Source: Rostratula benghalensis (taxonomy: Eukaryota > Chordata > Aves > Charadriiformes > Rostratulidae). Taken from it: DNA of 64,000 nucleotides. Numbering within the stretch: position 1 is the stretch's first letter; each line of letters begins with the position of its first letter. A program made the translations under genes and the position numbers. The notes below the pieces were generated by a model. That model saw only the letters and a program-made list of their open reading frames with translations. It was not told where the DNA came from and ran no database searches. Below are positions 42,201 through 54,200 of the stretch, one piece after another. Where the stretch lies: NCBI GenBank assembly GCA_013399305.1, contig VXAI01000015.1, forward strand, positions 7,795,065 through 7,859,064. The letters are read 5' to 3'.

Positions 42201-45200
42201 AATGGGCACATGAAAAATGGTGTCCCAGAATCTCAGCCTAATACATGATGTAACATTGAGAAAGGCTATGTAATAGCTTCTTCCACCTTAGAAAGGCATC
42301 CTCCACGTTTTAACATTTGTATTAGCCATAAAATATGCAGCTGCTTTATCTGGAAATCTCATGTAATCCTGTGTATTTTATTGCTTTTGTCCCAAGGCTT
42401 CTTCAAGAGCTATTTGCTTCCCTCTGAGAAACTCCACACTAATCACTTGTACATGCATGTGACACAGCTCGTTTTTTCAAAAAACAGACAGGTGCTAGGA
42501 AAAAATAAGGGATGAGGCTTTAGAGAACAAATCAACTCTGGCAATGGGATAAGAGCTGTGGCTTCTCTGTGATAAGAACAATGGAAAATTTAAGAGACTA
42601 ATCAAGAAGCCACTACTGTTACAGTTTTATGCTCATTAAAGACTGGCTCTCTACAGAAGTCTTAGCTTAAGCAGAAGATTCTAGAACCAGCATTTCAGAA
42701 ACAAGACAGCTATGCATAAATACTCCTTGTAGAGATATTGTTCCTCTCTAACTTGTGATGAACTTTGTCCTTTCTACATGAATTACCACATCAAGACAGA
42801 AAATCACAATCACTTAAAAGGAGTGCATTGTGACTGTCTGAAGCGTGGAAACTATTATTTCAAACTTTTTCTTTTTTTCCCTTTTCTTTTTATGTAACCC
42901 TCTCAGAAAACTGGTGTGTTTTTCAGCTTCACACTGAGAGCAGAGATTATTGCAGCTTCCCTCCCTCTGGCTCATGCTGACCAACTTGTGGTACAAACAT
43001 CAGGAAAAGTTGTAAGGCACTGCAAGCTGAGTTGAGGTTTTAATTTGTATCCGTGTCCCACAATGTGGAATCAGGAAGGAGATATTCCGTAATATGCACC
43101 TTTTATTATCTTTTTTCATTGGAGGACATAGGGTTAAACAAGGGAAAAGTGCAGCAGCTGTCCATGCAGTTGACAGGAGATGCTGTTCCTTGTCAAAAAG
43201 CAAGACCCTGAAAATGCTAGATCACACTAAAGATACGCTCCTCTTCTTCACTAACTTACAGCTGCATAAAGCCACTGAAATTTGGAATGTCATGATTCAC
43301 ACACACAAAAATGCAGGTTTATCTTCAGAAGATTCTGTTCTCAACCTTTGGAGCACTTCCCACTTGAAAGCAGATTATATTTGTACTTGGGACGTTTGAG
43401 ACAGCGTTCCTTGTCCTTGAGATTTACATTATCTCGTTTTCGTGATATTTTTTTTGCTCGCTTCCCTGTACTTAGTCATTCTGCTATTTTGACAAGCCAG
43501 AGAAAGGAAATTACACTGCATCAGGTTCAAGAGATGCAGTAGCTAATATGATGTGGAGCTCAAGCAACCAGCCTGTTTAAGTGTTCAATGCCTCGTACCA
43601 ACCCAGAGACATAATGCCCACCCTTCTACCAAAACAGATTCCTCTTTTCTAAACATAAACCTGACTTTCTCCAGTCTAACTACCCTGCCAGTGTTCTTCC
43701 CCAGGTCTTCAACCCTATAGCATTCTTCAAGTATTATTCATTCTGCTTCCTCTTAAATTCCTATTGTAACTTCCATATTTTCACTTGAAACACTGGTGCA
43801 AACAGCTGACAACGTTAACTCTTACCTATTCCAGAACAACAAAAACCTATATAAACAAAGTGTGGAAGTCACAGTAGGCATCACTAAAATGCAGAAAACT
43901 TTGTTTGAAATTAGCAGCTATATTGTAATAAACATTAAAAAAAACCCCTATATTAAGCCAATAAAAAGCAGCAAGTGAAGTATGGAAAGCAATTTCAATG
44001 TTCACCTGTAACAACATTTTCAAATGATATAAAATCCAAGTTTAATTTAACACAACAGATACACACCTAATAGCCAGGCAAACCTCCTTCTGGATTTCAG
44101 AGCAAATCTGATCCCTTGGTGCCATCAGTAACTGCCAAAGTAATAGGCCAGACCTTCTAACAATATCTCTGTTTCTTTCAGTTTGTGGGCTGAAGAAAAA
44201 TTTAAAAACCACCTAAGAAAAATTAAACAGAACAATATTAAGAATTTAAGCATTGTTCACTTTCACTCATTTTCTGCAGTCAGCTTTACAAACTATTTGT
44301 CTTGGTCACTAAACATCTCAGAGTCAGTTTCTGACTTTGGACTTCCAAAATTTGGGGTAGCACTTTACCATAGAGAGAAGCCCTTTCTCTCTTTGAAAAT
44401 AAGAAATGAGCAAGTAAGCTCTCTGGATTTTATTTTAATCCAAAAAGGAGGCAATTGCATTTAAGTTAGCGTTAAACAGCTGTATAAAATACTACAAAGC
44501 CACTTTAGGTCAAATGCAATGGAGAAGAAATTAAAACCTAATAAAATCAAGTGGCTGCCTGTATTGTATAACAACTTTTATGCGTGTGTTTATTGTGAAG
44601 ATGTACATTTAAGATGCCCTCATACCTGAAAGACAACAAGGATGCAGCGTATTATACAAGTATCTCCATTCACCATAGCTTTCTCCATAATATCACAAAT
44701 ACTGCTGAGATGATGGGCTTCAATTGGATGTTGTTTCCCCAAAAAATTTGTTATGGGAAGATTGTTGCTGGCTGCAAGCAGGTTGAGTTGGTGGATACAC
44801 ATGGCACCAACATGGTGCAGTAACTGGTTAATAACCTCATTTGTGGTTGTTGCATCCCCTAGAAGAGGAAAAGCAGTTCAAAACCTGTCTACAAACACAG
44901 GCTACAGCACTAACATTTGCTTCTAAAATGCAATATAAACTTTCACTTTTTATCTTCCTTTCTTAAAGCAAAGATAACTTATGACCAATATTTCTAAAGA
45001 ACTTTTCAAGAGTGAACTCAACTTTTAATAAGAAGTTTCAGCTGGTAGTTTCTGTATATTTATTCTACAATAATTGTAGCACATTTGACTTCCATCTTGT
45101 ATAAAATGCTGACTTGAACGTTTACCTCACCTTTGGGCTCTGTGATGACGTGACTCACTCCCAGTCTCTGACAGACACAATGGAATGCCTGGTTCCCAGG

Positions 45201-48200
45201 ATTACACCACTGGTCAATATAGTCATTAGAGCATGTCCATATCATGTTATTCATAGTATCGTAACAGGCACCTAAGAAAAGGAAAATATTTCCCATTTAG
45301 AAAACCAGAGTATTTTTATAGTAGATCTAAATCCAAATTATTTGCTTTAGAAGGCTCATGTCATGTCACAGCAATTTAGTAACACCGCATTGGAATGAAA
45401 AACATTTGAAGGAGATTTCTTAATAAAGAATTGAAGCAAATGCACATCCCTTTTGATGTTTCAAGTAAATGTTTAACAGGAATCCTTTCAGGCAAATACT
45501 CCAGTGCTCGTTATTTATAAGTATAATTACATCATAGATATCATTCCTCCACAAACTTATCACACACTGCCCCAGTGTCTAAGCTAAAAATAGTTGAGTC
45601 TGGCATTAGATACTAGTGAATTCTAGAAAAAGTAGAGGGGGGAAAAACATTTCAAATTTACTTTACTACAGCTATTGACAATTAAGCACCTTAGAACTTG
45701 TTTTTAAAGGCCTTGGGGTAAAAAAATAAGAGCTTTAATAAAATTGATGGTTTGCATGGTGCAAATCTTAAAAAAAAAAAAAAAAGCTTTAACTCAGAGA
45801 TGCATCTCCTGGAAAGCTTACAGCCTACAAACACAAGCAGGTCCAAAAGAGTAAGAGGAAAGAAATAGGTTATAGACATGACTCTTCTAGGATAGATGCA
45901 TTTACCATACTTTAGAAGTTAAAAAATAACCCATTCTGCTACATGTTTCAAATGACTTGCAAGAAGAAGATACTGGAAATTCCTTCAGGTATTTCTGAAC
46001 TTCCAAAGAAGTTAAATTTTCAGAATTTCACGACAGACACAAAGTCCCCTGCACTGCAGAGCTACTTGCTGCAAATTAACATCCAGATAGATTATTTAGA
46101 ATCCAAGGGTTGGTTACATCTAGTTCTGAAATATTCCCAGAAAAAGACATGTACTTCTTACCAAGTCCTAGAACTAGAGCACCCCGTCCAAGTGAACTTC
46201 CTGCAGCATCAATGAGATCTGCTCGGCTTGTGAACTGCCCATCCGAAATGTTGAACACCAAGCTCGAAGCAAGGACTACATAGAACACAAAAAAGTCTCC
46301 AATAAATTTCTGAGAAATTTCTTGTATTTCAGAAGAGCCGGGACTTAAAATCCGCCACAAACGTGTACAACTTACTTTTTAAAGATGACAAAGCACTTGT
46401 TCCTCCAAAGAGGGAGCGCGTGGCAGAACTGCCTGATCCCCCTGGGGGTGGGACCAACATCACCAAGTACGTTCCACACGTGTATATCGGAGTCCTCCTT
46501 AATACTTTCAGTGGCAGCCCACAGCTAGTGTTTGCAGCTGAAATATTGAACAGAGAAACACAAACAATGTATTTCTTCACAACATTAAAAACTCGTAGTA
46601 ACAGGCAGCAAACAAGGCCAGTTTCTATTTAGGGCTTCAAATAAATCAATTTGGAAATTCATTTAAGCTACGTTTTGCAGTGTTTAGAAGTTGCTTTAAA
46701 AAGATATAAAGATGGCCTCATAAGTACACACACTCAGCATCGATCCTCAGAAGGATATAAACAATTTCACAGGTTAAGTGAACAACTTAAAAAATTAAAG
46801 ACAGTGCTGTGGTTTGGGCTGGGCTGGCCACTAAAACAAGTAACAGATGCTCTCCCTTGTTTCCAAACCAGGCAAATTAGGAGCCTAAATTTAAGTAAAA
46901 ACAAAACTGTTTTAAGAATTGATGGTTAGAAACATATTGAAAGCAGTATCTTAGAGCTAAACATTCTTTTAACACAGAGATCTGTTGAGATTCACTACGC
47001 ATTTACTATTTTAAGTTCTCCTGCTCCCCATGAAACGTATATAGTCATAACGATCCAGCTCCTGCCACAGCTGATCAACACTTCTCAGAGCACTGACTAA
47101 AGAATTACCCAAGAATAACCACTTCTTCTTCTGTAGCACTCTAGTTGTTAACAGGCAAAATACAGCTTTTAAAATAGCTCTTCAAGTTAACTCATCGCTA
47201 ATTTCCTGTTAGCACATTTGTTTCCTGTATTTTTATGGAAATACCATTAATTGTTTAAAATTGAAGAAACTCACGTACACATGAAGGAAGAAAAGAAGTA
47301 ATTCAGGAAACTGAATGAAAACTTAAGAGAAATCTGAGAAAGCTCCACATCATCCCAAAAGCCATCAAAGCTGTTCATTCCCAATTCCCTAATTAACCTG
47401 GATGGTTTCAGCAAACCCATAAAAGAATACCCAAGTATTGTTGAAATCATCTCAAAAACGCAGCATTGCCTCCAATTTATAATATTCAGCTTACTCGTGA
47501 AACAATAGTTTCATTTTCTAACCTGCAGTCCATTTTTACCTAATTATTAGAAGCCTGGTTGAACCACCAGCAGATAAATGCAGTTATCAGTTTGATCATA
47601 AAGCAGCCCTATTAATTGAACACACGGGGGAGGGAAAAAGGGTGCTACAAGTATTATTCCCGTTTTTCATTCTTCAGCTTCTCTCACAATCAATTTTGCC
47701 TAATTTAGCAAAGGAATCACGGGGTAGGTGTTAAGAAACAAAACATGAACAATTGCTGGGAGTCAGTAAAACCTCCTCTGACCTGCTTGGTCCTCTTTCA
47801 GCGTGTTGGAGATGGTAGAGCCAGTGAGAGCAGCCAGTGTTGCTGACGGGGAGGCTCTATACCTCGACAGCCTACTCAGAAGCATCTCATTTATACTCTT
47901 TGCAGATTCACCCTCCTTTCTCATTAATATAATTCGTTCCTGTAGAGGATTTGCTATACATACACCATTTTCAACCTATTAAAATGGAGGGGAAAAAAAA
48001 TACTTTTAGATATTGACAGCTGTAGGAGACAGATTACCTTAATTGAGCACTAAAACTGAGCAATACAATATATCAAATAGGATACAAACACAAACCCTGC
48101 TGGCAGAATTTCTCACACAAAGAAGTGTTATAAAAGCTGGACAGAGGAGTATTTATTTTGTTTGTAACTTTGAGGACAGACAAAATAGAAGATACCACAG

Positions 48201-51200
48201 AGGTGCTCGTCATAATCTTATTTATGGAACTCCACTTTAAAATATTTAACTCCTCTGTATTCTTAATGGTATTCCACTGGCAAGTTTTGTAAAAAGAGGC
48301 CTTTAAATCATTTGTCAGCCCAAAAAGAGAGTGTAATGATTTTTCTTAGACCATAATCTTCAGGGGATATGCTATTAAAGAACGCACCTCTTAATTAAGG
48401 TAAGATCTGATTTACAGCATTAGGCATTTTCTCCAAGTTGTACTGCTATAGCCTACCACTTCCAGCTCCACCATCCCACTGAGTCCAGCCACTCTACAGC
48501 AGCTGCTGAGCAGACACACAGCCACTGCACCCAAAGGACTCCATCAGAGCTTCAATTCTCAATACTAGAGGCCTATGAATTGCTGTAAGCTCTGATATAT
48601 AAATGAATAAAATTTCAGACTGAGGGGCTTATCATTAAATTAAAATACACACATGCACATAGAAACACAAGCACACGTATGTACACACATATATAAGACC
48701 TTGAGAAAAAAAAAAAGTACAAACTACAGATACATTTCTCTAGACCTAATATTTTGAAAAGCATTTGTTTTTACACTAAAAGCAAGGACTGTCCTTCAAC
48801 ATACAAACCATTTTAGGTTATCAAATGCAGGTGAAGACAAAACAATTGCATTTGTAGCTTGTGGGACCTGATTAGCTTTTAACACAATAAAGCAGATCCA
48901 CGGTAAACAACACTTTAAATCCTAATACACTGAATTACTGTCCCAGCATAAAGCTTAATTGCTAATTATAATAAAATACAGTTTATGTTACCAGACAATT
49001 CATACTGCTGGAGTATGATAGTCATACATCCTCTGAAAACAGAGCTGAACCTTCCATTCTGTCAAAAGTTAATTTGTAAATACATTACAAACAGCTAGTC
49101 AGACTGCACACATCAATACTCAAAGCCAATATATTGACTTGATGCTGATATTTAATTAAGCTCTAGTCATGCTACCAACTCCAGTCATAGAAAACATGTA
49201 ATTCACTTACTATAAGTTCAAAAATATCCATGAAAACAGAGTGGCCTTTTGGTGTTTTTTCATTGAGACTTGCAGGAGACCAAATCCAGTAGAAATAGGT
49301 ACCATCTGAAGAAAGATGCACTGTAGTCATAGTGCTGCCCACTGGGAAGTGATTTACTGGCATTGGGATTATCTGACATACCTACAAGAAAGAGAGCTTC
49401 TTAACATTTCTTATTTTGAAGTCAGTTCTTAGTAAGGAGTATTAAGAGTGTACTTAAAAATAAATAAATACATCAAGATCAAGTGCAGTTAGCCCATAAG
49501 AGGCTATTACTGAAGATAATAGTACTATTCCATTTATTTGTTATGAAGAGCTATTCTGTAATGTTTGCCAAATGGACCTACTGCATACAAAATAAGGGAT
49601 ATGTATCTAAAAAAACCCAACAAATCTAAAAATAAAAGGATCATCTCCTCTCTAATGATTGGGAGCATACCCACAGTACCATAAGGAAAATAGACATGCT
49701 AAGAATTATGTGCTTTCTGCAACCTTCCCGAAACATTACTTGAACTTTTGGAAGAAAAGGAGAATCCAACCATTTTCAGTTTCAGGAAACACACTGGACA
49801 TATCCAACCATAAAACCACAGCAGGAAAAAATCCAAAGTAATCAAACTATCAATTTTGACACAGAATGACAGTCGTTTATCTACAAACCACAATTAGATC
49901 AGAAACAATACCTGGATTTTGTTACTGTAGAAGAATCATGAGCTGTTCAGAAAAATTATGTTTTCAGTTTAAGTCAAAGTGCATTTTGAGATTGTTTGAT
50001 TGTTTTATGAAGTGACTTTACTACAGCCTGGCTCCCACAATACTTCATAACATAGCACAGTGTAAATCTGTATATGCTCAGATATACGTATATGTACAGA
50101 TATAAACACAGAGACAGACATGCAAGGCAGTCTCACAAGGTGAAAAGAAGAAACTTCAAGGAAATTAAAGCTAGAAATGGAGATTAATTAAAAATGCAAT
50201 GAAATGAACACCCTAGGTGTTCCTTTTACCTGAAGGGTATGCTGATCCACAACCTGGAAAAGGGAGTGAGGCTTATTATCAAAAGAGACAGGCCGATGGA
50301 GAAGTTTGCCGTTGCCAAAAGCAACCCACCCAGTCTCCAGCTCCTCATTACGGCAGTACACAAAACCCCTGGAAAAAAAACCAAAAAACAAACAAACAAC
50401 AAAAAAAAAAGCAGTACTTTAAAGCTCTTTAAAACTCTGCTTTTTTTTTTTTTTTCTTTTTTTTCCTCAGAACAACTCACAACTACATTCTTAAACTTTG
50501 AACTTAAATTCAAGTCAGTGTAAGGCAGCAATTCCTATTGTAAAAGCCTTTAGGCATAACAAGCCTCATGACTTCCAAGCAATAAAGCAAGAAGGTACAG
50601 TGAGTCACATCTGCACCAATCATTTATGTAATGAATGACATAATTAGAAAACAAATACTTCCAAATTCAGCAATTGTACAACTGTAAGTACAAGGTCATG
50701 AAGCTAGTCTATAGTATATTTCTAAGAGTAAACCAACTTACTATACGTAACAAAAAAATTATGTAAAATACTAGCTATTCTGCTAATATGTGTCTTTGCA
50801 GGAGGTTTGACTTGATGGCCTCCACAAGTCCCTTTCAACCTAAATTATTCTACAATTCTAGAGAAAACATACTCAAGGAGAATTTCAGATAAGAAAACAA
50901 AAACATTAAAATAGCATTTAATGAAAATGCACAATATGCTCTAGCCATTACATATGACATCCCAGAGGTTTAACAAAACAGTAACTTTTTTTTTTTGAAA
51001 CAGACCTGTGTAATAGCAAATATTCAACTGTCACTTACCGCAGAGTACCATGTAATCCAGATCCTAATTTGCTTATTCCTCTGCCCACTGAATTTGTTGT
51101 ATAAAGATAGAGCCCATCTGCTGCAAGACAGCGCCCTAAGTCTGCATCTGAATCAGGAAAAAGAATAGAGCAGAGATCTCCTCTGTCACACACAACACTG

Positions 51201-54200
51201 GAAATTCTCCATGGTCATTACGCTCCCGTGGTTGCTACCACAGCAACTGAAAACCAACAGATGCTCATGACAGGTCATTACTGACAGGTCAGAAACATTT
51301 TTTTCATATTGAATTTATTATCCTATGTTCTAATAATTCTGAATAATTTCATTGTCCTGTGTTTTGTTTTCATTTCAGTGTTAAAGACCGGATTTGGGGT
51401 ATTACAGTCCAAACTTCTGTGAAAAAAACCCAATCCCAATAATTTTGAACTGGCTTTTTTGCACGCTATCCAAAACTCTAAGTACAATATGAACTAGACT
51501 GGCATAGCCAACCACGTTTAGGAACACAGGGCTATTCAACCAACTTTTCACTTCAAGTGAAGAATTCTTTTACTCAAACATAAACCAACTTGAGTACTTG
51601 AGTACAGAAGGACGCAAAGGAGCAGAAAACTGTTCTCTTCTGGTTTTGCAACAGGTAATGCTGTTCAGGACTCAGAACTACCAGCAAGATAAAATACAAG
51701 CAAGACTCACAACTATCCAAGCCCTTCTGCTCTGGACTGCTGGTATAACATCTGTCTGTGAGGAAGGAATAATCTAATATTGAGCCTTGATCTAATTTCT
51801 GGTACAACTCTGTGCTTCTCTTAAAGCACATTATGTAGACCCTTTCACCTCTGAACACTTAAGACAAAATGTATTTCAGACAATTTTCTCACTCACAAAT
51901 GGTCATTATTAACAATCAAGATGGGACACATAAGGTAAAGCCTTGTCAATAAACCAGTCCAATCAACCTATTTAAGTTCACAAAATCTGAACAGTCAGCC
52001 AGGGAAAGGAAAAAAGTAATCTAGTCACTCCAATACCATGAAAGCCTCTTTGAAATATAGATGTTGTCAATAAGTTTGCAGATAGCCTAAAAAGACAGCT
52101 CAGATAGGCAAATTCCTATGGCTTGCATTAAACTTAATGAGATGTCATTAAAAAAAAAAAAAAAGATATGCCATCATAAACACACCAGACTTAAGATTTA
52201 GCCTCTTAATTTTTAATATAAAACTGGATAAATTTTTCTCTCTGATCCCCAAGTCAGCTTTAAACAAAGCCAGTAATTTACATACCTAGTTATATTAATT
52301 TAATGAGAATAGGTATAGCAAATCAAACAATGTAAACAATTTAGTACTCCTGTAAACTAAGTCCAGGTTTTGAAAACTTTAGTTTTGAATGCACAGACTA
52401 AGCCAACAGAGTACCCAGACAGTTGCTGCCTTCCCCCTGGCACTGTTTATCAGGCTTTGAGACACTCCTGTGATGCCCAGTTCTCTCTACAGATGGTCCT
52501 TCTAAACCCATCAGCTTTCAGTTATTTGATATGTACTGTACTTGCTTTTACATTATTTCCAACAGAAAAGGAAAAATCCTTTCCAATTCTAAAGCTTAAC
52601 ATTAATTTTTAAACAATTATCACCACTAAAAGCATCTTGTCCTCCCCTGCTAATACTGACAGTCATGAAATAATTCACCTTTATTTTCACTGCTTGAACT
52701 ACTGTTGGCATCAGGTGCAGGTAACATGTCTTCAAAGCCCCAAGACACTATATGCTTCCCTCCAAGCAAACAAGAGGGTGATCCAGGCCCCCCCTCCAAA
52801 AGCAGCAACCTTCAAGTAGAAAACAACAACAAAAAAAGTAAGATGCATAAAGAACAGTGACAGCAAAAACTAGCTAAATCAAAAAGGTTACGGTGTAGAT
52901 GTAGTTTAAGTAATTATTCTCTGTCAGAGTTCATAAGCCACTTAAAGGAATCATCAATATTTAATTAAAAAAATAAAAACTTAACACCCAAAAACCAATT
53001 AGCAGATCCTTTTAGATTTGACTTTCTAATGTCTTCCTTCTGCAATTGACTAAATTTCGATCTTTCCTAGATCTTTCAATAACTCTAAGGCCTTTTAATC
53101 ACATTTAAGGACATAAATCTGTAAATGTACTTACACATTTTCAGAGCTGATGTAAAGGAGCTACAAATAGAAAAGTCACTACAAACCTGTATAATACATC
53201 AGCCACAGGCAAAGATCCTAGATCGGTCTGTTTCTGTAATAGATGCACTGTATGAACAAAGGTTTTCAGCGACCCTCTAAAAGGATAAGAGAAACATGAA
53301 TTAAAGATGTCTATTGAAACAAGACTGAATACACACAGACAACAGCATCTATGCAGAATATAATATCCAGTACCATGAAGAGAGAATATCCAAAATATGT
53401 CATCAAGCTTCGTTTCTAATTTGCATTTCTTTTCTGGATGATTTTCATTCTTTAGTGGAGGAAGTGAGAAGAGGAAGAGAGGGTAACATAAAGGAAGAAT
53501 GCTAGTGAACTGCAGGTCTAAATCTTTTTGGAAAAGGCTGAAGGCCCGTGCAGGTAGGGAGATCAGCAACCACAGCTGATGCAGAAACTAGGCTGAGTCC
53601 TAAACAACGTGTAAAGGCAATCCAGGCACACCATAAAATACCTCAATCTCGCATCTAATACAGACAGCTACTTGCAATATTTCTTGTAGCTGATTAATCG
53701 TTATTTAGATCATCAAATACAAATCTGCAGGTCCTCCTGGGGCAGAGCCAAAGTATTAGCAAGAGCTGCTGCAGACATAGCTAGAGATGGCTTTCTGGAC
53801 TAAAATAGAGAAGACCACACTAATTAATTTATTATCAAGAGTCTGATTACTTTCGCTTCCAAACACAAATTTGGAAGCCTTTCCCCATCTGAAGTGATGC
53901 ATTTAAATGCATATAAGGACTAGACACTTCTGAAATGAAAATTAAAAACAACTTCTACTTAGGTTTAATCTTGTCTAAAAGCGTGCTACTTTAAAACGTT
54001 ATTGTGGTATTTACAAACAGATGGAGTTTGTAACTCTAATTATAACTCTTGTTCATTCATAAGTTGAACACTTTTGTTGGAGAACCTATAAAATCTGTAT
54101 GTTAATATAGTGGAAGACGCCTGTTTTTTGTAGAAATAAAGAGATATAAAAGACTAAAAATGTATTTTTCAGTTTGTTTTAAGGTCAGCCTATTATGAAG

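Noticed and set aside
43094..43542. Two overlapping plus-strand ORFs (101 and 86 codons) in intron w12/w13
   Set aside because: No homology recognised, no splice or promoter signals, and overlapping frames are typical of chance.
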